DNA from: Rhizobium pisi
Lineage (GTDB): Bacteria; Pseudomonadota; Alphaproteobacteria; Rhizobiales; Rhizobiaceae
Reading direction: 5' to 3'
Assembly (NCBI RefSeq): GCF_003938655.1
Contig: NZ_RJJT01000028.1
Location: 1 to 64,000, forward strand
Length of the DNA: 64,000 bases
A model generated the notes under the pieces. The model was not told the origin of the DNA. It searched no databases and was given only the letters and a program-made list of their open reading frames with translations. The position numbers were made by a program, and so were the translations under genes. Position 1 is the stretch's first letter. Each line of letters opens with the position of its first letter. Of this stretch, positions 31,434 through 39,866 are shown one piece after another.

Positions 31434-32801
31434 TCAGCTCTCAGGGGGCGAAAGTTGGCCGGAGCCGGTGTCGTGGACCGGAGGCAGGCGGATTTCCACG
31501 ACGAGACCGCCGGGCTTTCCGTCCCGTAGCGTCAACGTACCGCCATGGCCTTTCCGGATGATGCCTTCGGTCGTCGGCAGGCCGAGCCCGAAGCCACCGC
31601 CCACGCCTGTCGTGCGGGCCTCGTCCGCCTTGAAGAAGGGCTCCAGCACGCGCGCCTTGAGCTCATCCGTCAGCCCTGGGCCATTGTCCTTCACCCGGAT
31701 GAAGACGCCGTGGTCGCCGGCCTCCTGCAATTCGATCTCGATCTTCGTCACGTAACGGGAGGCGTTTTCCACCAGATTGGTGACGGCGCGCGTCAGCGCC
31801 TGCGGCTTGCACGTATATTTCAGCCGCCTGGGGCCGGAATAGGCGACATCGACGCCGGCTTCGGAAAAATCGGTCGCGACCGTCTGGAGCAGGCTCGACA
31901 GGTCCACCTTGCGTGACGGCACGTTGTGCCGGGCATCTGTCAGGAAGGCCAGCGCCTCGTCGATCATCGAATCCAGCATGGTGAGGTCGGCGAGCATCTT
32001 TCGCTGCAATTCGGGGTCTTCGCAGCGCTCGGCCCGCATGCGCAGCCGGGTGAGGGGCGTTCTAAGATCATGGCCGATCGAGCTCAGCATGCGCGTGCGG
32101 CTTTCGGCCATCTCAAGGATGCGGTTGCGCATGACGTTGAGCGAGGCGGCGAGGCTGCGCACCTCCACGGCACCCTCCGCCACGAAGGGCTCGGTGAGGC
32201 TGGCATCGGTGCTGGCGCGCTCGGCGGCCGTCGCAAAACGGGTGAGCGGGCGGGTGATCAGCCAGCTGCTGAAGAAGGCAAGGAGCGCCAGCGGAATGAC
32301 GATCTTCAGGATACCGCTGGCAACCGCCGGAAAGAACCACAAGGCACGGGGAAAGACGGGCAGAGAAAAGGCAAGCGCCCGGTCGGCATCGATCTTGACG
32401 ATGAGAGGCGGAGGCGCGACCTGCCTGTCGAATATATGGCGCAGCTCACGGAAGAAATCGCCATCCAGGGCGCTGCGCAGTTTCGGGAGAGTTTCGGCGG
32501 GAGAGCCGGCAACGGCTTCGCCGGGATAGGGCAGCTGGCTGGCGGGTATCCTGGCGACCCTTATTCCGAGCCGTTCGGCAGCCGCCAGAACGGCGACCTC
32601 TCCTTCGACCGAATGCGTCTCGCTGAAGCGGTCGGCGATGCCCTCGATCCGTCCCGCCAGCAGCCCGATCTCCAGCCCCCGGTCATGACGGCCATAGATG
32701 AAGGGTTCCGTGGTCGAGGCGACGACGGAGACGAGGACGACGAGCAGGATCGCGAGGAAAAGGATCTGCGTGCGGATGGACGCCCCGCGGAGATATTTCA
32801 A
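31434..32801 (-). CDS. Sensor histidine kinase
   Basis: About 455 residues. First membrane helix TQILFLAILLVVLVSVV (about 10-28), periplasmic sensor of some 135 residues, second helix ILKIVIPLALLAFFSSWLI, then HAMP, H-box SSIGHDLRTPLTRL with the phospho-acceptor His, N-box NLVENASRY and G-box DNGPGL. The TTG at 32801 overlaps the TGA of the response-regulator gene (32798-32800), so start and stop are coupled; the longer frame is out-of-register with any membrane protein. EnvZ/OmpR-type pair; signal unknown. Confidence 0.9.
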   Translation of the reverse strand: MKYLRGASIRTQILFLAILLVVLVSVVASTTEPFIYGRHDRGLEIGLLAGRIEGIADRFSETHSVEGEVAVLAAAERLGIRVARIPASQLPYPGEAVAGSPAETLPKLRSALDGDFFRELRHIFDRQVAPPPLIVKIDADRALAFSLPVFPRALWFFPAVASGILKIVIPLALLAFFSSWLITRPLTRFATAAERASTDASLTEPFVAEGAVEVRSLAASLNVMRNRILEMAESRTRMLSSIGHDLRTPLTRLRMRAERCEDPELQRKMLADLTMLDSMIDEALAFLTDARHNVPSRKVDLSSLLQTVATDFSEAGVDVAYSGPRRLKYTCKPQALTRAVTNLVENASRYVTKIEIELQEAGDHGVFIRVKDNGPGLTDELKARVLEPFFKADEARTTGVGGGFGLGLPTTEGIIRKGHGGTLTLRDGKPGGLVVEIRLPPVHDTGSGQLSPPES

Positions 32802-33520
32802 GCGAGCCGCTCCACGGTCGCGGCAAAGAGATAACCGCCGAGGCGAACCGTCTTGATGAAGGAAGGGTCCCTGAGGTTCGGTTCGATCTTCTGCCGGATG
32901 CGGCTGATATGCGCGTCGATGCTGCGCTCGACCGGCCCGGCCGAGCCGGCATGCGTCATCGACAGGAGCTGTTCGCGCGTCAGCACCTTGTTCGGGTTGC
33001 GGCAGAAGGCCCAGAGCAGGTCGAATTCGGCCGTCGTCATGGAAACCTCGTCGCCATCGGCATCGAAGAGCTGGCGGCTGTTCGGGTCGATCCGCCATCC
33101 CGAAAAGGTAAGCGGCGCGGGCACCTCCTCCTGCCGCAGCGACAGCGCCGCCCGGCGCAGGATGCTGCGGATGCGGGCGACGAGTTCGCGCGAGTTGAAC
33201 GGCTTGGTGACGTAGTCGTCGGCCCCGAGTTCGAGCCCGACGATGCGGTCGATATCCTCGCGCCGCGCCGTCAGCATGAGGATGGGGATAGCGCGCGCGG
33301 CGCGAAGCCGCATGCAGATGCTGAAGCCGTCCTCCCCCGGCAGCATGGCGTCGAGAACGACGAGGTCGAATTTGCGGCGGCCGAGCAGGCGGTCCATCTC
33401 GACGCCGTTTGCGACGGACGCCGCATCGAAGCCGTTGTTTTTCATCAGCTCGATCAGCATGGCGGCGATTTCGGGATCGTCCTCGACGATGAGGATGGCG
33501 GCTTGCTCGGATAGCGTCAT
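32798..33520 (-). CDS. OmpR/PhoB-type response regulator
   Basis: About 240 residues. Receiver domain (ILIVEDDPEIAAM; phospho-Asp in LVVLDAMLPGEDG; Lys in DYVTKPF) and winged-helix effector domain (LTFSGWRIDPNSRQL, TTAEFDLLWAFCRNPN, VERSIDAHISRIRQKIE, TVRLGGYLF). The ATG at 33520 fits the domain but its ribosome binding site is poor; a GTG at 33601 has AGGAG at 6 bp and would add 27 Pro-rich residues. Overlaps the kinase gene. Divergent from a small membrane protein at 33824. Confidence 0.92.
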   Translation of the reverse strand: MTLSEQAAILIVEDDPEIAAMLIELMKNNGFDAASVANGVEMDRLLGRRKFDLVVLDAMLPGEDGFSICMRLRAARAIPILMLTARREDIDRIVGLELGADDYVTKPFNSRELVARIRSILRRAALSLRQEEVPAPLTFSGWRIDPNSRQLFDADGDEVSMTTAEFDLLWAFCRNPNKVLTREQLLSMTHAGSAGPVERSIDAHISRIRQKIEPNLRDPSFIKTVRLGGYLFAATVERLA

Positions 33521-33823
33521 GTCATGGGCTGCTGCAGGAGGTGGAAGGAATGCCGGCTTGCCGGGCGACGGGCGGACTATCTCATCTGGATACCGGTATG
33601 TCACGCTGTACTCCTGATCTGAAAGGCTGCCGGGTTTTAGAATACCGGAGTGCATCGTCGCGCTGCATTCTGATTTGTTGCGAAATGTTGCGGGCGGCCG
33701 ACGCGGTATCTCAGGCGCAAGCGCCGGCCGGAACAACAAAAAATCTTCCGACATACAACGCAACACGAAATCCTCGCCAAATCTGCTCCCCTACGGCTGA
33801 ACCCCTTGCCGGAGAGCAGCAAT

Positions 33824-34168
33824 ATGGCCGATGCCGAAAAGATCCGGAATGTCAGGCTGCGGCCGCGCCTGGCGCGCCTTCCGGGCACGCGCGGCGACCT
33901 CTGCGGCTGGGCTGTCTGCCTCGGTGGCAATGCGATCTTCTGGCTGCTTGGCGCGAGCCTGGTGCAGTTTGCGATCTTCGACATGCTTTGGCTGGTCACA
34001 GTCTCCATCCGGCATGGCGGGAGCAGGGAGGCAGCCCTTGCGGAGGCAAGCGCCGGGGAGCGCGCCTATTATCGCCTGGGTTTCCTGGTCTTCCTTCTGA
34101 GGGTGGTGATCGCCTGCGACGCTGTGACCGTCATCGTCGACAGCCTTTCGCCGAACCCGCTCGGCTGA
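33824..34168 (+). CDS. Hypothetical small membrane protein
   Basis: 114 residues. The ATG at 33824 follows GGAGAG; a TTG six codons upstream is less likely. Two hydrophobic segments: CLGGNAIFWLLGASLVQFAI and LGFLVFLLRVVIACDAVTVIV, joined by a charged loop (HGGSREAALAEASAGE). Divergent from the response-regulator gene and so possibly a target of that two-component system. No family recognised. Confidence 0.55.
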   Translation: MADAEKIRNVRLRPRLARLPGTRGDLCGWAVCLGGNAIFWLLGASLVQFAIFDMLWLVTVSIRHGGSREAALAEASAGERAYYRLGFLVFLLRVVIACDAVTVIVDSLSPNPLG

Positions 34169-34313
34169 GGCCATTCCTTACGCCGAGACCGGCTCGCAAC
34201 AAAACGCAATGTCAAAAGACACTCCGCAACACCGGCGCGGGGCATGGTTCTCAAGAGCCGGGCGGCGTTGCGATCGCCCTCTCTTTTTCTGTCAATGAAA
34301 CGAGGCATCTCCC

Positions 34314-34931
34314 ATGCATATCAGACTCGTCGCCTGCGCCGCCCTGGCGCTTTCGGTCGCTATCCCGGCCGCTGCCGCCGACCTCACCTACGAAACGCCG
34401 GCCGCCCAGCCCGGATGGCAGGTCTCCTCGGCCTATGATTGGTCGGGCTTCTATCTCGGCGCTCAAGGCGGCTATTCCTGGAGCCAGACGAAGATCCTGG
34501 GTTCGGATCAGGATGCCAATAGCGGCTCAGCCGGCCTGCATGCCGGCTACAACTTCCAATCCGGAAACATCGTCTACGGCATCGAGAACGACTTCAACTA
34601 CAACTTCGAGAAGAATGGCGACGCGGACCTCGAATGGGATGCTTCCGGCCGGGCGCGGCTGGGCTATGCCTGGGGCCGGACCCTGTTCTTCGCGACGGCG
34701 GGCGCGGCGGCCGCCGGCGGCAAGGTCGATATCCCCGCTGTGGGAAAGAAGGACGGCATCTTGATCGGCTGGACGGCCGGCGGCGGCATCGAACACGCCG
34801 TCACCGACAATATCCTGGTGCGCGGCGAATACCGCCATCTGGATTTCGGCGACAAGGACTTCGGCTCTGCCATCGGCGATGTCGGCGCTTCGCAAGACAA
34901 GCTTCTCTTCGGGACCAGCTACAAGTTTTGA
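34314..34931 (+). CDS. Outer membrane beta-barrel protein (Omp25/RopB-like)
   Basis: 205 residues. Signal peptide MHIRLVACAALALSVAIPAA cut before ADLTYETP, then an eight-strand barrel with the rhizobial/Brucella Omp25 pattern: YDWSGFYLGAQGGYSWSQ, GYNFQSGNIVYGIENDFNY, RARLGYAWGRTLFFATAGAA, ILVRGEYRHLDFGDKDF, ending in the C-terminal Phe (TSYKF) recognised by the BAM machine. Structural outer-membrane protein of alpha-proteobacteria. An 8-nt purine-rich stretch precedes the ATG. Confidence 0.9.
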   Translation: MHIRLVACAALALSVAIPAAAADLTYETPAAQPGWQVSSAYDWSGFYLGAQGGYSWSQTKILGSDQDANSGSAGLHAGYNFQSGNIVYGIENDFNYNFEKNGDADLEWDASGRARLGYAWGRTLFFATAGAAAAGGKVDIPAVGKKDGILIGWTAGGGIEHAVTDNILVRGEYRHLDFGDKDFGSAIGDVGASQDKLLFGTSYKF

Positions 34932-35108
34932 GATGGGGCGGATCGGCCGGGTTGTTCTCCCGGCCGATCCCTCGCAACATCCGCCGAATAATTTGCGCGG
35001 CATGCGCCAAGCAATTTTTCTTGAACAAAAGGTCGATCCGGTGTCGGATCGCGGAGGCCTCGGCCGTCCTAGGCTCGTCCATTCCGTCCATTCAAGAGGA
35101 TCACGACC

Positions 35109-35552
35109 ATGCCAAGCACCATCCGCCTGCACCGCGTTTTCGCGACCACCCCGGAGAAGGTCTATCGCGCCTTCATCGAAGCCGACGCGCTTGCCAAGTG
35201 GCTGCCGCCGAACGGCTTTCTCTGCACCGTGCATCACCTGGAGGCGTCGGTCGGCGGCACCTTCAGAATGTCCTTCCGCAACTTCACGACCGGCCACGCC
35301 CACGCCTTCGGCGGCGAATACCTTGAACTCGTCCCGGGCGAGCTCGTCCGCTACACCGACAAGTTCGACGATCCGAACCTGCCCGGCGAAATGGAAGTCA
35401 CCGTGACTCTGAAAAAGGTCTCGGTCGGCACCGAGGTCAATATCACCCAGGCCGGCGTGCCCGACGTGATCCCGCCGGAAGCCTGCTACCTCGGCTGGCA
35501 GGATTCGCTGCGCAATCTTGCCCAGGTGGTGGAGCCTGACATTAACGAGTAG
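35109..35552 (+). CDS. SRPBCC family (AHSA1-like) protein
   Basis: 147 residues, one full-length AHSA1-like domain: RLHRVFATTPEKVYRAFIE, ALAKWLPPNGF, GGTFRMSFRNF, GGEYLELVPGELVRYTDKFD and the C-terminal cavity-closing helix LGWQDSLRNLAQVVE. Binds an unidentified hydrophobic ligand. Ribosome binding site AGAGGA lies about 8 bp upstream of the ATG. Unlike the SRPBCC proteins at 17979 and 53438, it has no ArsR partner. Confidence 0.88.
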   Translation: MPSTIRLHRVFATTPEKVYRAFIEADALAKWLPPNGFLCTVHHLEASVGGTFRMSFRNFTTGHAHAFGGEYLELVPGELVRYTDKFDDPNLPGEMEVTVTLKKVSVGTEVNITQAGVPDVIPPEACYLGWQDSLRNLAQVVEPDINE

Positions 35553-35671
35553 GGTGGGGATTGGCTGCGGTTGCCCGGGGCGGCCGGCGCGATTGGCGCC
35601 GGCGCTCAAGAGAGCCTCGAAGGCGAGGCGGCTAAGATCCCGGATGCGAGGGGTATAGTACGTCCTCTATT

Positions 35672-35840
35672 GGTGCCCTTCGCTTTCGCTTCGTGCATTC
35701 GCGGCTTTGCCGCTCACCCCCTCATCTGCCTGCCGGCATCTTCTCCCCGCTGGGGAGAAGGTGGCCCGAAGGGTCGGATGAGGGGGGGCAGGAGCGCTAG
35801 CGACGAGCGCCTTGAGCGGCAAGCGGAAGGCAGATGGCCC
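35672..35840. repeat. Dispersed inverted repeat, family B
   Basis: Contains CCCCTCATCTGCCTGCCGGC, CTTCTCCCCGCTGGGGAGAAG and GGATGAGGGGG, plus outer segments GCCCTTCGCTTTCGCTTCGT and GACGAGCGCCTTGAGCGGCA that are also found in the 62.7-kb copy. Confidence 0.78.
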
Positions 35841-35909
35841 CTACGATGCCTGGAAAAAAGACACCCACCCGCGATCTGATATCGCCGAACACCACGCCCC
35901 TCATAAGCA

Positions 35910-36839
35910 TCAATTCCTGATCCCGCGTTTCGCCAGCGCGTGGCGTGCGGCCGTGGCGCCCCAGTCGTCGGAGAGGTCCTGTCTCTCGATCTCGGCCTCG
36001 GCGATCGGCGTTGCGAGGATCACCGGCACGGAGCCGAAGGGCAGGCCTTCGATCCGGTCGGCAGTGCGGCTCAGCATGATGCGGGTCAGCGGCGCGTAAT
36101 CTTCCGTCAGCCGGCAGAAGAGGATGGCGCCGTGCTTTTCGACGTCGCGGGCGACGCGATGGCCGTCGGCCATCAGGTCGCCGATGTTGATCAGAAGGTT
36201 CGCCCAGTTGCTGATTCCGGCCGCGTCAAGCGTTGCGGCATCGAACTCCATGTAGAGTTCGCATTCGACGCCGTTCTCCGGATCGGCAATGCCTGCCCAG
36301 GGGGTGGAAAGGCCGTCGGTGGCGAGTATCAGCTTTCCCGGCGCATCGATGGCGAGGATGCGGCGGTGCGGGCCGAACCATTTCGTCTGATTGTAGATAT
36401 TGGCCGTTTCGCGCTCGGCGGCAAAACCCACCTGCAGCGCGCCGCGACCCTGCCAGAAGGCGCGCCGGGCGGCGGCCGCTTCCTCGTAGACCGGGTCGTC
36501 CGGCCCGCGCGGGACGATCGCTTCGTCAAAATTGGTTTCGAGCGTGACATCAGCGCGCATGAAGGGAAATTTCGGCTTCTTCCAGCGGATCACCACTGTG
36601 TTGAAGTGTCGTGGTGCTGCCGCATCGAGCTTTTCGACGACGTCGTCGATGATGCCGAGCGAATAGCTGGGGTCCTCCGGAAGCTGCCTGCCTTGGGCAT
36701 CGCGATAGCCGCCCGTGCGGGAGGAATGGCCGGCCTGCATAGTCGTGGCGGTCCATTCCCCGCTGACGGCGCCCACCGGCGCCTTGCCGAGAACCGGGGC
36801 CAATTCCCGGATCGCATCGTCAATCGAATAGGATGCCAC
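35910..36839 (-). CDS. Conserved hypothetical protein
   Basis: 309 residues, soluble, no signal peptide or membrane helix. Well-formed alpha/beta composition with aromatic motifs (HFNTVVIRWKKPKFPFMRA, YNQTKWFGPHRRILA, VECELYMEFDAATLDAAG, NWANLLINIGDLMADGHRVA). The second half, with LILATDGLSTPW and the ELYMEF strand, faintly resembles suppressor-of-fused-like domains, but this is not secure. Probably cytoplasmic. Neighbours give no hint; a family B repeat follows it. Confidence 0.65.
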   Translation of the reverse strand: MASYSIDDAIRELAPVLGKAPVGAVSGEWTATTMQAGHSSRTGGYRDAQGRQLPEDPSYSLGIIDDVVEKLDAAAPRHFNTVVIRWKKPKFPFMRADVTLETNFDEAIVPRGPDDPVYEEAAAARRAFWQGRGALQVGFAAERETANIYNQTKWFGPHRRILAIDAPGKLILATDGLSTPWAGIADPENGVECELYMEFDAATLDAAGISNWANLLINIGDLMADGHRVARDVEKHGAILFCRLTEDYAPLTRIMLSRTADRIEGLPFGSVPVILATPIAEAEIERQDLSDDWGATAARHALAKRGIRN

Positions 36840-37090
36840 GTCGCCCCTCCGCCTTCGCTCACAGATCCCACTGCGGCAGAAATTAGGGCGGAGGCGTTGC
36901 CGATCAATGACGGGCGGCCCGAGAGAGCCTCACCTTGGAGAGCCCAGGAGACTGCCGCCGTTCGGAATATCTTCCTTGCATGTGGGATGAGTAATGGGAC
37001 AGAGGAAAGGGCGTGCCGCGGACACCCACGGCACGCCCTTTCGAAATGCCCCATCACCATAAACGCAATAGGAAGAGCGGCTTTCCGCCC

Positions 37091-37276
37091 TCAATTGCTT
37101 CCGTCGTTCGGCCGCGCCTTGGCGCTGTCGTTGGTGGTCGAAGAGGCGGTTTTGCCATCGGGTTGCTGGCCGAAATAGGTACCGCCGAGATGGCCGCCGG
37201 CGCTGGTGTTTTCGACCTGCCGTTCGGCGCGCTTCTGAAGTTCCCTAGCGTTGGTCTTGCTCATGTTCGGCTGCAT
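37091..37276 (-). CDS. Small hydrophilic hypothetical protein
   Basis: About 61 residues, very hydrophilic and probably disordered: MSKTNARELQKRAERQVEN, then SAGGHLGGTYFGQQPDGKT and a Ser/Thr/Asp tail. An ATG at 37276 lies 14 bp after AGAGG; ATG 37264 (MSKTNARE) is the alternative. Composition resembles small stress-related rhizobial proteins. Function unknown. Confidence 0.45.
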   Translation of the reverse strand: MQPNMSKTNARELQKRAERQVENTSAGGHLGGTYFGQQPDGKTASSTTNDSAKARPNDGSN

Positions 37277-37406
37277 TTTTGTGGTTGCGACCTCTGAACA
37301 ACCGACGGGGGCCGACACTGTTCCATATTTTCCGGTCCGGTAAGGCTCTCTTGAGCGTCGGCATCCTCCAACGCTGCTCCCCGAACGAGGGGGCGCCCAC
37401 CCAAGG

Positions 37407-38297
37407 TTACCCGCCAAAATAAGCCGGGTGGTCCATATCCGCTAGGAGATCCGGCTTCCTCGGCTGCCAGCCGAGCAGCGCCCGGGTATGTTCGCTTGAT
37501 GTCGGAATGTCGAAACCCGCAAACATTCCAAACCAGCCGAAATGCTCCACCGCCTCTTCCTGCGAGAGCGAAACCGCCGGCACGCCGAGGCGGCGGCCGA
37601 TCAGTTCGGCGATCTCACGGAAGCGCACGCCTTCTTCCGCTACCGCGAGGAAGGGGCCGTCCTGCGGCCCATGCTCCAGCGCCAGGCGATAGACGCGGGC
37701 GGCATCCAGGCGGTGCACGGCCGGCCAGCGGTTCTCCCCATCGCCGATATAGGCGGAGACGCCCTTTTGCCGGGCGGTATCGATCAGGATCGGCACGAAG
37801 CCATGGTCGCCATGGCCGTGCACCGAGGGCGGAAGGCGGACGGTGGAGGCGTTGATGCCGCGGGCGGCAAGGGCTGCCGCCGTCGCCTCGGAAGCACGAG
37901 GATAGGTATCCGATGTCGGCAGCGGCGGGTCCTTTTCCGTGGCGATGCGGCCGGGCGCATGGCCGAGGCCTGCGGTGACGAGCAACGGGCGGGTGGAGCC
38001 TTCCAGCGCGGCGCCGAGCGCCTCGATGGCGCGCCGGTCGGCGGCGCAGTTTTCGGCGAATTTCGAGAAGTCATGGTTGAAGGCCGTGTGGATGACGCCG
38101 TCGGTCTCGGCCGCGCCGCGCCTCAGGCCCTCCAGATCGTCGAGCGTGCCGCGCTGAACGTCAGCGCCTGATGCCGCCAGTTCTGCCGCTCCCTTGTCCG
38201 AACGGGCAAGGCCGAGCACCTGATGGCCGGCGCCCAGCAATTCGCTGACGACGGCCGAGCCGACCCAGCCGGTGGCTCCAGTGACGAATATGCGCAT
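37407..38297 (-). CDS. Extended SDR / NAD-dependent epimerase-like protein
   Basis: 296 residues. N-terminal MRIFVTGATGWVGSAVVSEL with GATGxxG, TDGVIHTAFNHDF, and ATEKDPPLP; the classical YxxxK is not clear (YPRASEATAAALAARG has the Tyr), as in the atypical 3-beta-HSD-like group that reduces small carbonyls. The ATG at 38297 has AGGAG at 7 bp. Divergent from the XRE regulator at 38388, with direct repeats between them, so it is the likely regulator target. Confidence 0.87.
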   Translation of the reverse strand: MRIFVTGATGWVGSAVVSELLGAGHQVLGLARSDKGAAELAASGADVQRGTLDDLEGLRRGAAETDGVIHTAFNHDFSKFAENCAADRRAIEALGAALEGSTRPLLVTAGLGHAPGRIATEKDPPLPTSDTYPRASEATAAALAARGINASTVRLPPSVHGHGDHGFVPILIDTARQKGVSAYIGDGENRWPAVHRLDAARVYRLALEHGPQDGPFLAVAEEGVRFREIAELIGRRLGVPAVSLSQEEAVEHFGWFGMFAGFDIPTSSEHTRALLGWQPRKPDLLADMDHPAYFGG

Positions 38298-38341
38298 ATC
38301 GATATCTCCTGATTTGATGGGACAGATATCGGCCGGGATGC

Positions 38342-38373
38342 TATCATGGTAAAGTAGTGACATTATCATGGTA
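38342..38373. promoter_or_regulatory. Direct repeats, probable XRE regulator sites
   Basis: TATCATGGTA occurs at 38342-38351 and again at 38364-38373, 22 bp apart (two helical turns), between the divergent SDR and XRE genes. The second copy ends 14 bp before the regulator's start. Confidence 0.6.
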
Positions 38374-38387
38374 TAAAGGCTAACAGG

Positions 38388-39218
38388 ATGAGCGAATTCA
38401 TCGCCTCGGACAATCGGCTCGGCACCTATCTCAAGGACCGCCGCGCCAAGCTCGATCCCGCCGCCTTCGGCTTCGGGGCGGAGCGGCGGCGCACGCCGGG
38501 GCTGCGGCGCGAGGAGGTGGCGGGCCGCGCCAATATCAGCCCGACCTGGTACACCTGGCTGGAGCAGGGACGCGGCGGCGCGCCGTCCGCCGACGTGCTG
38601 GATCGGATCTCACGCGCCCTGATGCTGACCGATGTCGAGCGCGAACACCTCTTCCTCATCGGCCTCGGCCGCCCGCCCGAGGTGCGCTACCGCAGCGAAC
38701 AGGGTGTCACGCCGCGGCTGCAGGGCGTGCTCGACGCGCTCGATCCGAGCCCGGCGCTGATCCGCACCGCGATCTGGGACGTCGTCGCCTGGAACCGGGC
38801 GGCGACCGTGCTGCTCACCGATTACGCCGCGCTGCCGCCCGAAGAGCGCAACGTGCTGCGCTTCATCTTCCTCGACCCGCGCGTGCGGGCCGCCCAATAT
38901 GACTGGGAAAGCGTCGCCCGCTTCGTCGTCGCCGCCTTCCGGGTGGATGCGGCGCGTGCAGGCGCGGCCGCCCAAGTGGAGCCGCTGGTCGACGAACTCT
39001 GCCGCAAGAGCCCGGAATTCCTCGCCATGTGGAGAGATAACGACGTGCGCACCCACGGCGAGGGCGCCAAGCACATCGAACACCCGGTCCTCGGCCGCCT
39101 CTCCTTCGAATATTCCTCCTTCCAGGTGGACGGCCGGCCTGATCTCAGCATGGTGGTGTATAATCCGGCGACGGCGGAGGATGTGGCGAAGATCAGGGGT
39201 TTGGTGGGCGAGGGGTGA
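38388..39218 (+). CDS. XRE family regulator with MmyB-like ligand domain
   Basis: 276 residues. N-terminal helix-turn-helix with the marker RRRTPGLRREEVAGRANISP followed by TWYTWLEQGR, and C-terminal MmyB-like domain (ALIRTAIWDVVAWNRAATVL, ERNVLRFIFLDPRVRA, EFLAMWRDNDVRTHGEGAK, HPVLGRLSFEYSSF). Such regulators usually repress a divergent oxidoreductase, here the SDR at 37407. ATG at 38388 follows AGG at moderate spacing. Confidence 0.92.
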   Translation: MSEFIASDNRLGTYLKDRRAKLDPAAFGFGAERRRTPGLRREEVAGRANISPTWYTWLEQGRGGAPSADVLDRISRALMLTDVEREHLFLIGLGRPPEVRYRSEQGVTPRLQGVLDALDPSPALIRTAIWDVVAWNRAATVLLTDYAALPPEERNVLRFIFLDPRVRAAQYDWESVARFVVAAFRVDAARAGAAAQVEPLVDELCRKSPEFLAMWRDNDVRTHGEGAKHIEHPVLGRLSFEYSSFQVDGRPDLSMVVYNPATAEDVAKIRGLVGEG

Positions 39219-39231
39219 GTTCTGACGATAG

Positions 39232-39410
39232 CCGGCGCGGCATCCTCTGCCGCTCCTCATGCTGAGGTGCACAGCCCGCAGGGCGAAGCCTCGAAGCACG
39301 CGCCGCAGCGTTGCTTCTTGCATCTGTCGACGCGGGGCGCGCCCGCCTCGCCCTTCGAGGCTCCAGCCAAGGATGAGGCTCTCTCATCCGCCGACGGCCC
39401 TAATGCCGCG
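39232..39410. repeat. Dispersed repeat, family A
   Basis: Contains CTCATGCTGAGGTGCACAGC, AGCCTCGAAGCACGCGCCGC, GTTGCTTCTTGCAT and the reverse part CCCTTCGAGGCTCCAGCC and GGATGAGGCTCTCTC. A near-complete copy. Confidence 0.78.
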
Positions 39411-39505
39411 CAACCGGGCGACGGTAGAGATCAAGGGCTGGCGGGGTGAAGAAAGTTTGGCGAACTTTCTCGAACCGGAGTTTTAAGGTCGACGCCAGAA
39501 CTCAT

Positions 39506-39576
39506 TTTGTACTCATTGAAAGCATACGACGATTGACATGCATTGCCATCTTTCGTACTCTTTCAATAAGTACAAA
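39506..39576 (+). promoter_or_regulatory. TacA-type operator arms bracketing a promoter
   Basis: TTTGTACTCATTGAAAG (39506-39522) and CTTTCAATAAGTACAAA (39560-39576) are inverted 17-bp arms with one mismatch. Between and within them lie TTGACA (39533-39538) and, after 17 bp, TACTCT (39556-39561), a good sigma-70 promoter. The layout suits antitoxin-toxin complex binding to both arms to block RNA polymerase. Confidence 0.8.
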
Positions 39577-39587
39577 TGGAGGCTGCC

Positions 39588-39866
39588 GTGCCGAGAGTGG
39601 CTGTTGAAGACAACGAACGCATGAGCCTGCGCATTGCCGCGGCCGCCAAAGCCAAACTGGTGCGGGCGGCGGCGCTTCGCAATACGGATCTCACCAATTT
39701 CGTGACGCAATCCGCATTGCGCGAGGCGGATTCCGTCATTGCCGAAGCGGAGGTCATCAAAGCATCGGAGCGCGATTACGGGCGCATTCTCGAACTTTTG
39801 GAAAATCCGCCTCAGCCGAATGACAAGCTGCTGGCCGCTGCCGGCGCGTTGCCGAAATCGATATGA
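39588..39866 (+). CDS. DUF1778 (TacA-like) antitoxin
   Basis: About 92 residues. Ribbon-helix-helix N-terminus (MPRVAVEDNERMSLRIAAAA) and C-terminal toxin-neutralising part (ERDYGRILELLENPPQPNDK). The GTG at 39588 is chosen because GGAGG lies 5 bp upstream; the ATG at 39576 overlaps that site. The stop overlaps the toxin ATG by four bases. It should bind the operator at 39506-39576 and inactivate the acetyltransferase encoded next. Confidence 0.93.
   Translation: MPRVAVEDNERMSLRIAAAAKAKLVRAAALRNTDLTNFVTQSALREADSVIAEAEVIKASERDYGRILELLENPPQPNDKLLAAAGALPKSI

Noticed and set aside
35940..37178. 412-codon plus-strand frame opposite the 309-aa hypothetical gene
   Set aside because: Shadow frame; it crosses a gene end and an intergenic gap with no start signal.
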